From assembly GCA_046727435.1 (NCBI GenBank), contig JBKPCR010000371.1:1-34500 (forward strand): a DNA stretch of 34,500 nt. The letters are read 5' to 3'. The stretch is from CAVPRW01 sp046727435 [NCBI: bacterium]. GTDB lineage: Bacteria; Tectomicrobia; Entotheonellia; J063. This document shows, piece after piece, positions 7,119 to 14,948 of the stretch (the stretch's first letter is position 1; each line of letters begins with the position of its first letter). Position numbers and translations under genes: made by a program. The notes under the pieces are model-generated. The model was not told where the DNA came from. It made no database searches and saw nothing but the letters and a program-made list of their open reading frames with translations.

Positions 7119-8159
7119 ATGACCATCATCGCGCCATCCAATCCAGCCATCCCTCGCTGTCCCAACTGCCGCGCCAAGGCCGTGATCAAAAAAGGCACGC
7201 GCGCCACCCGCCATGAAGCCCGCCAGCGCTGGGGCTGCACCCGCTGCGGGCATACGTTCACCGATCTGGTGACCAAGCACTCCCCGTATCCGGTGAAGGT
7301 CATCATGGAAGCGATCGGGCGCTATAACCTGGGCTACTCGGCCCGTGAGACCGTGCGCTACCTCAAAGGCCGCTTCCACATCGCGGTCCCGCAAAAGACG
7401 TTCCGGCTCTGGTACACCGCCCACAAGCCCATCTGCACGTATCACACCATCCGCGACCAGATTAAGCGCCGCATCGAACCGGCCGGTCTCATCGAAAGGC
7501 ACTACCTCCAGCACCGGCAGGTGTACCTCTATACGCTGCACCACGGCAAGCTCGAGCTTCTCTTCGCATACCCGTATCACCGCGCCTACGAGCCGGTACG
7601 CGTGTATCTGGCGTCCATCACCGGCCGCGACTTCCCGCATCACCTGTTTACCCCGGATAACCCCGTCCGCTCTTCGACGTATCCGGTGCGGCTGTCCGCC
7701 ACCGTCACCAGGAAAGAAAACTACGCCACGAAGCTCGCGGCCCTGGCCTTGCAGATCGCCCCGTCCAACAAGAAGCGGCACGAAACGCTCCAGCGCTTTA
7801 TGCTACTCAACGACTCGGCCACGATTGCCGTGGAGGTGCCCATCTATTTGACCCCTGAGGACTTCGCCTACTTCAAAGCCCATGGTTTTACCTTCCTGTT
7901 TGGCGAGCAGCCCATCACTGGCCACATTGATTTCCTGCAGCTGCGCTCTGGCTTCTTACATATTCTCGACTATAAGCCCGACGCGGCCAAGGAGACGCAC
8001 GCCGTCACACAACTCACCATCTATGCCATGGCCCTATCCCGTCGCACCGGGATCCCGGTGAAGGCCTTCAAGTGCGCGTACTTTGACGAGCGCGACTACT
8101 TCGAGTTCTATCCCCTGCCCGCCATCTATCCCAAGCACCATCCGTCGTCCGGCCAATAA
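7119..8159 (+). CDS. zinc-ribbon/HTH protein fused to a PD-(D/E)XK nuclease
   Basis: A 346-residue two-part protein. Residues 12-49 form a transposase-type zinc ribbon (C14/C17, C40/C43, then GHTFTD) like the InsA end of IS1-family transposases. Residues 57-100 look like a helix-turn-helix (NLGYSARETVRYL, then VPQKTFRLWY). The C-terminal half carries the RecB/Cas4-type nuclease signature: an acidic residue near E239, G-H-I-D271, D284-Y-K286 and Q298-x3-Y302. It has no DDE transposase core, so it is not a transposase despite its N-terminus. Expected activity is site-guided DNA cleavage or processing, inferred from motifs only. ATG 7119 is used; there is no clear Shine-Dalgarno. It is convergent with the primase gene and shares the intervening hairpin. 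Confidence 0.75.
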   Translation: MTIIAPSNPAIPRCPNCRAKAVIKKGTRATRHEARQRWGCTRCGHTFTDLVTKHSPYPVKVIMEAIGRYNLGYSARETVRYLKGRFHIAVPQKTFRLWYTAHKPICTYHTIRDQIKRRIEPAGLIERHYLQHRQVYLYTLHHGKLELLFAYPYHRAYEPVRVYLASITGRDFPHHLFTPDNPVRSSTYPVRLSATVTRKENYATKLAALALQIAPSNKKRHETLQRFMLLNDSATIAVEVPIYLTPEDFAYFKAHGFTFLFGEQPITGHIDFLQLRSGFLHILDYKPDAAKETHAVTQLTIYAMALSRRTGIPVKAFKCAYFDERDYFEFYPLPAIYPKHHPSSGQ

Positions 8160-8186
8160 AAAAGCTGGCGGCCTTTTGGCGCCAGC
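8157..8186 (-). terminator. terminator of the primase gene (probably bidirectional)
   Basis: GCTGGCG (8163-8169) and CGCCAGC (8179-8185) form a 7-bp stem with a 9-base loop. Read on the minus strand it is followed by TTTTTTATT, a good intrinsic terminator 42 bases after the primase stop. On the plus strand it follows the nuclease stop but has only a weak T-run. Confidence 0.75.
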
Positions 8187-8227
8187 GTCGTCTCTTATCC
8201 GGAGAAAATAGTCCTGCTCCCTTCGTG

Positions 8228-9415
8228 TCAGATTCCTCGCATGACGCGAGTTACGTCTTCCTTGCCCATGGTATCGGGTTGGCGGCCTTCCTCGCCCAGG
8301 CCGATCACTCGCACATAGACCCGACTGGACAGCCGCGAGAGGGCCTCTTCTCTGCCCTTCCAGCCGGCTTCATCCTCATCGAACATCAGGGTCACCTTGC
8401 CCTCAGGCCCCACGGTCTCGACGATGAGCTCCTCTTGTGCCTCGGACATCGAGCTGCCCATGAGGGCAACCACATGGGAGAACCCCGCTGCGTGCAGACG
8501 CATGGCATCAAAGAAGCCCTCGACGATGATGAGTCCCGCGTCTTTGGCATGCTCCTTGGCCCGGTGCAGATTATACACCACCAGCGACTTATGGAACCCC
8601 GTGGGCAGCTTATATTTCCCCTCCCCCTCGGGCGGCTCGCCTGGCCAGCGGCCGGCGTAGGCCACCAGCTCGCCCTCTTCGTTGTGAATAGGGATGGCAA
8701 TTCGGCCGGCCATGATGCCTTTGCCGGTGCAGTATCCGACGCCAAATTCCGCCAGGGTGTCTTGTGGGAGGCCGCGGCCTGCCAGGTACGGGTGCTCTCG
8801 GTCTAAGGATTTGAGCGCGAACTTCAGCGGCGGGTTGGGCTTCATACATAGAGAAGAGCTGGACTCAGGTGCTGTCCCGGCGGTTGGTGCGGACACCTCG
8901 GGCTCGGCTCGTATCTCGCCTGGTTGCGCAGCTGTATCCGGCTCGCGGGCAGGCGTAGTTCCTGCCTTGCTCCCGGCCAGCGGCAAGGTCGGCTGGGGCG
9001 AGGCTGGTGCTTCTGGCGCTGCGGTCGTTGTTGCCGAGGTGGTAGCCACGGCCGCGGCTGACACGGGGACGGCGCTCTGCCGTCTTCCCCCCTGTGGGCG
9101 CTCGAACGTCAGGCCGAACCAGTCTTGTAGGCGCATGGCGGCTGACCGTACATCGTCCCCACTCGTTTTGTCGCCCCCTTCCATCATCACGACGAAGTCA
9201 ATGACATTCCCGCCCTCGTGGCAGTCCCCGAAGCACATGAAGTTGTTTTTGGTGCGCGACACATGGAACTGGTTGGCGTTGCTGCCGTGGTGGATCGGAC
9301 AGCGGCCGACCAGGCTGTCGCCTTTCTCATGCAACTCGCCAAGCACGCCGTAGTGCTCAAGGACCTGTTCCATCTTCACCCGTGTTTTAATTTCTTTGTA
9401 ATTGACCCATGTCAT
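8228..9415 (-). CDS. DNA primase, CHC2 zinc finger plus TOPRIM
   Basis: A plasmid- or phage-type primase of 395 residues. The N-terminal CHC2-type zinc finger has C39-P-I-H42 and C61-F-G-D-C65 followed by GNVIDF, as in DnaG. A long Ala/Pro/Thr-rich linker (about 108-190) leads to a catalytic half with FHKSLVVYNL, the TOPRIM motif VEGFFDAMRL (E299) and FDEDEAG (346-350). It is shorter than DnaG (about 600 aa) and lacks a DnaB-binding C-terminus. ATG 9415 is chosen because CAGGAG lies 9-10 bases upstream; longer starts would run through the promoter. It would make RNA primers for element replication. It sits among other phage- or plasmid-like genes. Confidence 0.9.
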   Translation of the reverse strand: MTWVNYKEIKTRVKMEQVLEHYGVLGELHEKGDSLVGRCPIHHGSNANQFHVSRTKNNFMCFGDCHEGGNVIDFVVMMEGGDKTSGDDVRSAAMRLQDWFGLTFERPQGGRRQSAVPVSAAAVATTSATTTAAPEAPASPQPTLPLAGSKAGTTPAREPDTAAQPGEIRAEPEVSAPTAGTAPESSSSLCMKPNPPLKFALKSLDREHPYLAGRGLPQDTLAEFGVGYCTGKGIMAGRIAIPIHNEEGELVAYAGRWPGEPPEGEGKYKLPTGFHKSLVVYNLHRAKEHAKDAGLIIVEGFFDAMRLHAAGFSHVVALMGSSMSEAQEELIVETVGPEGKVTLMFDEDEAGWKGREEALSRLSSRVYVRVIGLGEEGRQPDTMGKEDVTRVMRGI

Positions 9416-9431
9416 AGGTGTTTTCTCCTGA

Positions 9432-9454
9432 GTGAACATCTGTTCACCATTATA
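9432..9454 (-). promoter_or_regulatory. primase promoter with GAAC-N4-GTTC operator
   Basis: On the minus strand the extended -10 TGGTATAAT (TATAAT at 9454-9449) is followed at once by the perfect palindrome GTGAACAGATGTTCAC (9447-9432), which covers the expected transcription start. The core GAAC-N4-GTTC matches the LexA box of Gram-positive and some other phyla. Upstream there are several GGTAT repeats but no clear -35. SOS-type repression is an inference. Confidence 0.55.
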
Positions 9455-10048
9455 CCATATACATACCTGTATACCTATTGTAAAGCTGCTATAGAACAGG
9501 AACAGCAATCTCAGCAATTTTGTGTCCAGACAGGCAGGAACTTATAAGGAGATTCGGCAGGTGTGAATACGAAGAAAACGGGTTACAGAAAAGTATGAGA
9601 TGGGATGTTCACGGAAAAGGCATTTTGCGGGTGTGTTGATTCTTTCTTTTTCGCTAGTTGGCATCAGCCAATATATATAGAAGGCTATTAACGCTTCTTT
9701 CCCCGCCTCTCCGGCGGGTGTTTTCATGCACGTTCGGTTCGTCTGCTGATGTAAACCCCCTGGTGCCGCCTTCAGCGGCATTGCCTCCCGTCTCCTTTTT
9801 TTCATAGTGCTACATGCTCACCAGCAACGGTGCCCGCTTCGAGGCTGCGCTCGCCTTCTCCCAGTGTACTCGCCACCCTCAGGCGTCAAGGTCTTATTTA
9901 AAATTGCCCTGCGGGCTGCTTTTAAGGAATCATCCCGCCTGCGGCGGGATTCCACCTTGACCCCTGAGCCTCTCTGCGAGTGGGGAGAACCCGAGCCTCG
10001 CGCTCCCAAAGGTCGAGCAAGATTATCCGAATAATCACATCAATTCCT
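9455..10048. other. intergenic region with several hairpins
   Basis: No gene is supported. Visible structures are CCCGCC-TCTCC-GGCGGG followed by TGTTTTC (9702-9724, a plausible plus-strand terminator), TGCCGC-CTTCA-GCGGCA (9764-9780) with a later T6 run, and a long imperfect hairpin centred at 9941 (GGAATCATCCCGCC / GGCGGGATTCC, 9926-9953). These look like terminator or REP-type repeats between transcription units. Confidence 0.5.
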
Positions 10049-10252
10049 ATGGGTTACATTCACGAGTTTGAAGTGAAGCTCACCGAGCTTCTCACACGGG
10101 CAGGGATGGATGAGGCCACGCGCACAGAGGTCCTGACGTACGTCAAGCGCACGGTGGTCGAGTCCTACAAAAACGGCATTGAGGCGGGCAAAGCCGCCTC
10201 AGTCGTGAGGGCTGCCGAGTCCCGACGCGTCGGGACGGCGGCCAAGCACTAA
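10049..10252 (+). CDS. hypothetical helical protein, 67 aa
   Basis: A 67-residue, all-helical, charged protein (FEVKLTELLTRAGMDEATRT, then a YVKRTVVESYKNG helix). It has no cysteines and no membrane segment. ATG 10049 lacks a Shine-Dalgarno, as do several small genes here. The size and the position directly before a DNA methyltransferase suggest a plasmid or phage accessory protein. No family recognised. Confidence 0.55.
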   Translation: MGYIHEFEVKLTELLTRAGMDEATRTEVLTYVKRTVVESYKNGIEAGKAASVVRAAESRRVGTAAKH

Positions 10253-10264
10253 TCGCTAACCAGG

Positions 10265-10305
10265 GGGCGGGAGTGGCCTGCCTGCCGCAGGCAGGCGTCC
10301 CGCCC
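10265..10305. repeat. nested palindromes (REP-like hairpin)
   Basis: An outer pair GGGCGGGA (10265-10272) / TCCCGCCC (10298-10305) encloses a perfect 19-base palindrome CCTGCCTGC-C-GCAGGCAGG (10277-10295). It fills the gap between the 67-aa gene and the methyltransferase, only 13 bases before the latter's ATG, and is followed by CTCTCTCT rather than T-runs. It may be a dispersed repeat or an attenuator. Confidence 0.65.
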
Positions 10306-10317
10306 TCTCTCTCAATT

Positions 10318-11028
10318 ATGCATCGTATTGAAGATTTTGTGGACCGTATCATCGCCGGGGACTGCATCCGGGTGATGGCCGAGATGCCCGCAGACAGCGT
10401 GGATTTGGTGGTGACCGATCCGCCGTACTTGGCCGGGTATCGGTCGCGAGATGGGCGGACACTCGCGGGCGACGGCACGGACGAATGGCTCCTGCCCTCA
10501 TTCGAGCAGGCGTACCGGGTACTCAAGCCGGACCGCTTCTGCGTCTCGTTCTACGGCTGGCCGAAAGCCGACCGATTCCTGCGGGCGTGGCGCCGCGCGG
10601 GGTTCCGCCCCGTCGGGCATATCGTCTGGGTGAAGGATTATCACTCCAACGAGCGGTTTATCCGCTACACCCATGAGTCGGCCTATCTGTTGGCTAAGGG
10701 CGACCCGCCCAAGCCAGCGGTAGCACTCCGGGACGTGCTGGAGTGGCAGTACACCGGGGACGAGCTGCACCCCACGCAAAAGCCAGTGATGGCCATTCTC
10801 CCCCTTATCATGGCCTACTCGCAGGTGGGCGATATCGTGCTTGACCCGTTTGCCGGCTCAGGCACTACGGCCGTGGCGGCGCAAGCGCTGGGGCGGCGGT
10901 TCATCGGCATTGAACTGGAGCCGGCATACGCGCAGGTGGCCGAAGAGCGCGTCATGCGGGAAGCCTTGCGCGAGCGGCCAAGCGGAGAGCAGTCGTCGAG
11001 CTCTCCGAATTATCGGGTAAATTCCTAA
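10318..11028 (+). CDS. site-specific DNA methyltransferase (N6-A or N4-C, beta class)
   Basis: A 236-residue amino-methyltransferase of the N6_N4_Mtase family. DPPY (34-37, catalytic motif IV) comes before HPTQKP (151-156) and DPFAGSGTT (176-184, the SAM-binding FxGxG motif), the order of the beta class. The span between DPPY and HPTQKP is short, so the target-recognition region is small, as in phage-encoded enzymes. No restriction gene is adjacent: this is an orphan enzyme, probably for self-protection or regulation of the element. ATG 10318 starts the conserved part; no strong Shine-Dalgarno is seen. The following gene begins 5 bases after the stop, suggesting cotranscription. Confidence 0.9.
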   Translation: MHRIEDFVDRIIAGDCIRVMAEMPADSVDLVVTDPPYLAGYRSRDGRTLAGDGTDEWLLPSFEQAYRVLKPDRFCVSFYGWPKADRFLRAWRRAGFRPVGHIVWVKDYHSNERFIRYTHESAYLLAKGDPPKPAVALRDVLEWQYTGDELHPTQKPVMAILPLIMAYSQVGDIVLDPFAGSGTTAVAAQALGRRFIGIELEPAYAQVAEERVMREALRERPSGEQSSSSPNYRVNS

Positions 11029-11033
11029 CACCT

Positions 11034-11567
11034 ATGCATTATCGTTTTTTGGTCATATTCAACAAGGATGAGGCTGCTACGTCCTTGGAGGCTAGAAGCT
11101 ATGTGATGGACTATCTGCAAGAGAACGGCTTTGCCGGAGAGGGACGCTGGGGCTGCGGGATGGCTGACTGGTTAGTCATCGGCGGGCGCTGGTCGGGAGT
11201 CCTCACCCTGTTCCTGCTCAATCAGGAAAAAGTCACAAAGGTCCAAAAGGAATTTGAGGAAACGCATGGCTGGTGGCTTGGCGGGCAAGAGCGCGTCACC
11301 GAGGAACAACGCCGCGAGCAAATGAAAGCCATCTTTGACCGTGAGTTCCCCGACTTTACCGGTGAGATGCCTTATTGGCGGAATCAATATGAGGCGTATG
11401 GCTATGAGGATGATGCCATGGTGCTCACGCAAGAGCTCTATAACACGCTTCTCAAGACGTATGAGGGGCAGGACGAAAGCGAGAACCATGCGGACTTGGA
11501 GTACGAGCCGGTGTCGCCTGCGATGGTCGGCAAGAAGTGGCTGGTCGTGGTGGACTACCACACCTGA
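11034..11567 (+). CDS. hypothetical phage/plasmid-type protein, 177 aa
   Basis: A soluble acidic protein starting five bases after the methyltransferase stop. Notable segments are an N-terminal strand (MHYRFLVIF), the motif ADWLVIGGRWSG (about residues 44-55), a charged helix rich in Glu/Arg (ERVTEEQRREQMKA) and a C-terminal strand WLVVVDYHT. Proteins with a DWxVIGGRWSG stretch occur among hypothetical phage and plasmid proteins; I cannot assign a role. It ends the plus-strand unit with a very strong terminator. Confidence 0.7.
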   Translation: MHYRFLVIFNKDEAATSLEARSYVMDYLQENGFAGEGRWGCGMADWLVIGGRWSGVLTLFLLNQEKVTKVQKEFEETHGWWLGGQERVTEEQRREQMKAIFDREFPDFTGEMPYWRNQYEAYGYEDDAMVLTQELYNTLLKTYEGQDESENHADLEYEPVSPAMVGKKWLVVVDYHT

Positions 11568-11574
11568 CCAGAGA

Positions 11575-11601
11575 GGCGGGGGTCACTCCCCCGCCTTTTT
11601 T
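11575..11601 (+). terminator. strong intrinsic terminator
   Basis: GGCGGGGG (11575-11582) and CCCCCGCC (11588-11595) form a perfect 8-bp stem with a TCACT loop, followed by TTTTTT. Confidence 0.92.
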
Positions 11602-11745
11602 CATGCGAGGCTTGCCTGCGGCACGCTAACCTGCAGGCGCATCGGTAGGAGACGGGAGGCAAGCACCCACCCGCCCCCCTCCGCCCCCCAGGCCGGAGGG
11701 GGCAAGGAAAGACGAACCGAACATGCAGACACTTGGGAGGTAAGG

Positions 11746-12201
11746 CTAGAGGTCGTTGAGCAGCGCCTGGATCCGGTCCGCTTCCGGCGTGGATACGCCG
11801 AGGAGCGCGCTGCGGCGGCGCTTCTCTTCAAAGATGAGGGTATAGCGGGTAAACACGTCCTGGCGCCCGAGGATGCGGGGCGCGGAGTCACTGTCCAGGA
11901 AGATGACCGGGACCTTCACCGCCTTGTGCGTCAGCCGGACCTTGACCGTGTGCTGCCAGCCGCGGAGGTGATCTGTTGCGACACCGGCCACCGCGGCAGG
12001 CGTGCCAGCTTTGAGCTCAAGGCCGAACAGCGGCGCATCCGCCTTGGGGAGGACCGAGACGCTGGCGCCTGAATCGATCAGCAAAAACAGGGTGAACCAC
12101 TCACCTTTATCGTTGAGAAAATCGACTTTGGCGGCCGGGAAGGTCTTGAGGCGTCCTTCTCCGGTGAAGGTGATCCCGTACGGGGGTATTAGCCACAGTG
12201 G
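11746..12201 (-). pseudogene. retropepsin-like aspartic protease, 5' end cut by a mini-IS
   Basis: The frame encodes a retroviral-type aspartyl protease fold: the strand PYGITFTGEG, then LFLLIDSGASVSVLP (catalytic DSGA), and later the PRILGRQD segment typical of this family. Known relatives are small dimeric proteases of uncertain role. Coding continues upstream without ATG, GTG or a suitable TTG up to the inverted repeat at 12202. The only standard start (TTG 12084) would delete the strand before the active site. The natural start was therefore probably lost when the 268-bp element inserted. No terminator is seen after the stop. Confidence 0.65.
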
Positions 12202-12469
12202 ACCGAAAACCTCCCTTAAGCTCTAATGACCTTTATTTCCCGTGAGTTCCGGACTGGCTGCGAGACGAGGTAACGATCTGCCCGCGTCAAATCGCTGACC
12301 TCATGGCAAAACTGCATGATGGCCAGATGACCGCGCACTTTGGCCCTGTTTTCGCCATGAAAGTACCCTCGATACCTTCCTAAACCGTTGTAAACCGCGC
12401 AGTAACCAGATTCTGCGCAGTTATATGGCGCCCTTCCCTGGGGGTGCCGCCTTAACGGAGGTTTTCGGT
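12202..12469 (-). mobile_element. 268-bp internally deleted insertion sequence
   Basis: Inverted repeats of 19 bp with one mismatch (12202-12220, ACCGAAAACCTCCCTTAAG, and 12451-12469) bound 268 bases and are flanked by TGG on both sides, a possible 3-bp target duplication. Inside, on the minus strand, a frame runs from the right repeat to a TAA inside the left repeat (12216-12218) and reads like the C-terminus of a transposase (...GYFHGENRAKVRGHLAIMQF...). I cannot name the IS family. It looks like an IS that lost most of its gene but kept both ends, a MITE-like derivative. Confidence 0.65.
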
Positions 12470-12473
12470 TGGA

Positions 12474-12664
12474 TGTGCTTGGTACCCCTCGACCACCTCG
12501 TGGCCAGCACCGGCATGCGCGAGATCGCCGCCACCGCCCGGGTCACCGGCTACTGCGCCCTGGCCGGCTGCGCGCCCATCACCGGGGCCATGCCGGCGGC
12601 GGCCCAGCGCCTCTCCGACCACTGCCCGGTGGTGGTGGACCTCCAGGATCGGGACCTGGATTGA
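12474..12664 (+). pseudogene. C-terminal fragment of an endonuclease/exonuclease/phosphatase-family protein
   Basis: From ATG 12474 the frame gives PLDHLVAS, then VTGYC, and ends in RLSDHCPVVVDL. This is the usual close of the endonuclease/exonuclease/phosphatase fold (the catalytic SDHxPV histidine with the preceding LDHhhhS strand). The N-terminal 200 or so residues with the metal-binding and catalytic residues are missing, and the mini-IS lies immediately upstream, so this is a remnant. The stop is 10 bases before the ATG of the next gene. Confidence 0.55.
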
Positions 12665-12674
12665 AGGGATAGCC

Positions 12675-13238
12675 ATGCACCCCTCACCTGAGCGCCCCAG
12701 CCTCCGCATGGATGCGCGCCTGGACCAGGCGACGCGCCAGAAAGTGGATGACCTCGCTACCAACTTCCACCAGCCGCGTGCCGCCGTGGTGTGCGCCATC
12801 ATGCACTGGAGCCTGCGCCGTGAGCCACCAGCGCTGCTCAACCAAGGCGAGGCCCACGGCCCGGTGCGCCACCTGCACCTGTACGTCCCATCAGACCTTT
12901 ATGCACGCGTCGAGCAGGCGGCCACCGCAACAGGGCTACCCATCGCGCCTTGGCTGCGCCACATGGTGCGCCAGATCGTTATGGAGGATTTCCCTGAACG
13001 CTGGCAGGAGGGACCATCAGGAGGGCGCTCGCATGACTCACGCCACTATGACACGCGCTTCATGCTACGGCTGGATGAACCCTCACGCATCAACCTGCAG
13101 GACCTCGTCGACCACTTTCATCTCCCGAAAGCCACCATCATCCGCCAGCTCCTCATCCAGGCCACACCAGAAGATTTTCCCAAGGACTGGCAGATGAGCG
13201 CAGGCAGCCGGGCAAGGCGCTCGACCAGCCCCACGTGA
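12675..13238 (+). CDS. protein with three ribbon-helix-helix-like repeats
   Basis: A 187-residue protein built from three copies of a ribbon-helix-helix-like unit (about residues 10-47, 65-110 and 127-172). Each begins with an alternating strand (LRMDARLD, LHLYVPSD, FMLRLDEP), then a helix with LxxL spacing, a short turn and a second helix (RAAVVCAIM, APWLRHMVRQIV, KATIIRQLLIQ). Repeats 2 and 3 share the tail EDFPxxW. Ribbon-helix-helix proteins normally work as dimers of one unit; three fused units would allow binding of long or repeated operators. A role in plasmid mobilisation, partition or repression is plausible but not shown. ATG 12675 is taken as the start. Confidence 0.7.
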   Translation: MHPSPERPSLRMDARLDQATRQKVDDLATNFHQPRAAVVCAIMHWSLRREPPALLNQGEAHGPVRHLHLYVPSDLYARVEQAATATGLPIAPWLRHMVRQIVMEDFPERWQEGPSGGRSHDSRHYDTRFMLRLDEPSRINLQDLVDHFHLPKATIIRQLLIQATPEDFPKDWQMSAGSRARRSTSPT

Positions 13239-13901
13239 TCCCATGGACTGCGATGAGACCCCCACGCGATGACGTGGCTGACGGCCATAATCGGATGACT
13301 GACGTTGGTTCTTCTGCGGGGCGCTCCTGGAGCCGGTCCCCAGGCTCGCCTTGGCGCTCCGCCACAAGACACCTGGCATGGCCCTGTGTCGCACCCCATC
13401 ACAGGCCACTTCACCCCCTCTGCTGGCGAGTCGTGCAGCGACCACGTGCCGGGCGGACGATGCTCTGCCAACACCACGCCTGAACGCGGCGATGCCACTG
13501 AGGACGACGCGCAACAGGATGGATGTCGACGATCGACACGAGATGCCGTGAGAGGCATCGGGCTCCGCCGCCTCGACGTCAATGGGGGATCAGTACCTGA
13601 CCATCAGCGGTCTGAGCCGACGTGTGCTTCCCCCATCAGCATCGGCCTGCTCTGCGTGTGTCCTGCGCGAGTGCCCGGCTCGAGTGGGGAACTTCTGCTT
13701 GCAATGCCCTGCGTGGTGTTTCTATACTCGTGACATCGAGTGGCGATGGACCCGTCAGACACGGGAAGCCAACGCATGCATGCCCCGGGCCGTGGTGCCT
13801 GGGGCTTCTGGGTGCTGGTGGCCGTCTGGGCCGAAGGACCGAGGGGCAGGCTGATGAGCCATCGACGTCATATACACTGGCGACCGCCGGGTGATCCCCC
13901 G
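13239..13901. other. no convincing gene
   Basis: GC-rich sequence with several overlapping short frames on both strands, none with a domain, ribosome binding site or protein-like composition. It includes the region upstream of the DUF3500 gene; I see no clear promoter. Confidence 0.4.
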
Positions 13902-14945
13902 ATGAATCGGCGACAGGTGATGTCTGGCATCGCCGCCACCGCGCTCGCGGTGATGTGGCCGTCTCCCCCCGCCGCAGGCCCTCAGCCCACGCCGTGGGTG
14001 GCTATGGCCGACGCCGTCGGGACGTTCGTCGCCGCACTCGAGACGGACACGCGTCGGCGCGCGATGTTCCCCTTCAACGACCCTGAACGGTTCAACTGGC
14101 ACTATGTCCCCCGTCGACGGGTGGGGCTGCCACTCAAGGCCATGACGGAGGCAGAGCGCGTCGCCGCGCATCAGCTGCTGCGAGCAGCCTTGAGCGCGGA
14201 GGGGTACCGCAAAGCCGTCGAGGTCATGCGGCTGGAGGACGTGCTGCGCCAAACCGAGTGGTTTGGGGGGTCCCGCGACCCGGACAACTACGCCTTCTCC
14301 ATCTTCCGTCTGCCACAGCGCACGTTTCCGTTGGGCTGGCGTGTCGAAGGCCATCACCTCTCGCTCAATTTCACCCTGGCGACCGACCAGGCGGGGGCCG
14401 TCACCCCGGCGTTCATGGGCGCGAACCCGGCTGAGGTCCGAACGGGCGCCCTCAAGGGCTTACGCGTCCTGGGGCGCGAGCAAGATGTGGCGTTCGAGCT
14501 GTTGCACAGCCTCGATGCCGCGCAGCGTCAACGCACGCGCATCGCCACGGCATCGCTCGGGGACATTGTCAGTGGCCCAGGGCGATCTGACCGCTTACAG
14601 ACGCCCCAGGGTCTGCCTGTCGCCGCGATGGATGCCGCGCAACGCGACCGCCTCTGGCGTCTCATCGAGGTCTACCTCCACAACATGCGCCCTGACATCG
14701 CTGAGGGGTACGTGCGGGGCATCCGTGAGGCGGGCATGGACCAGCTGCATTTCGCCTGGGCCGGCGGCCTCCAACCGGGACAGGCGCACTACTATCGGGT
14801 GCACGGTCCCACGGTGCTAATCGAGTACGACAACACGCAGCACGACGCCAATCACGTGCACACCGTCTGGCACGACCTACGGAACGACTTCGGCATGGAT
14901 CTCTTACACGCGCACTACGAAACCGGACATCGTCGTCATGACTGA
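13902..14945 (+). CDS. DUF3500 family exported protein
   Basis: A 347-residue protein of the DUF3500 family (PF12006). Conserved stretches follow in order: FNDPERFNWHYVP, GLPLKAMT, WRVEGHHLSLNFT, FMGANPAEVR, FAWAGG, HYYRVHGPTVLIEYDNTQ and HVHTVWHDLRNDFG. The N-terminus MNRRQVMSGIAATALAV carries a twin-arginine-like motif and a hydrophobic core, so export (probably Tat) is likely. ATG 13902 is preferred because it places this signal at the start; the longer upstream frame is poor. Function of the family is unknown; the conserved His/Asp/Glu residues suggest a metal or hydrolase site. It stands alone. Confidence 0.9.
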   Translation: MNRRQVMSGIAATALAVMWPSPPAAGPQPTPWVAMADAVGTFVAALETDTRRRAMFPFNDPERFNWHYVPRRRVGLPLKAMTEAERVAAHQLLRAALSAEGYRKAVEVMRLEDVLRQTEWFGGSRDPDNYAFSIFRLPQRTFPLGWRVEGHHLSLNFTLATDQAGAVTPAFMGANPAEVRTGALKGLRVLGREQDVAFELLHSLDAAQRQRTRIATASLGDIVSGPGRSDRLQTPQGLPVAAMDAAQRDRLWRLIEVYLHNMRPDIAEGYVRGIREAGMDQLHFAWAGGLQPGQAHYYRVHGPTVLIEYDNTQHDANHVHTVWHDLRNDFGMDLLHAHYETGHRRHD

Positions 14946-14948
14946 TGA

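Noticed and set aside
7104-7781. A 225-codon minus-strand frame opposite the nuclease fusion
   Set aside because: Mirror of a well-supported gene in GC-rich DNA; no motif or ribosome binding site.
12470-12841. Minus-strand frame that would join in frame with the protease if the mini-IS were excised
   Set aside because: The in-frame join is a one-in-three chance. The plus strand carries recognisable SDHCPVVVDL coding, and the minus product is His/Arg-rich mirror sequence.
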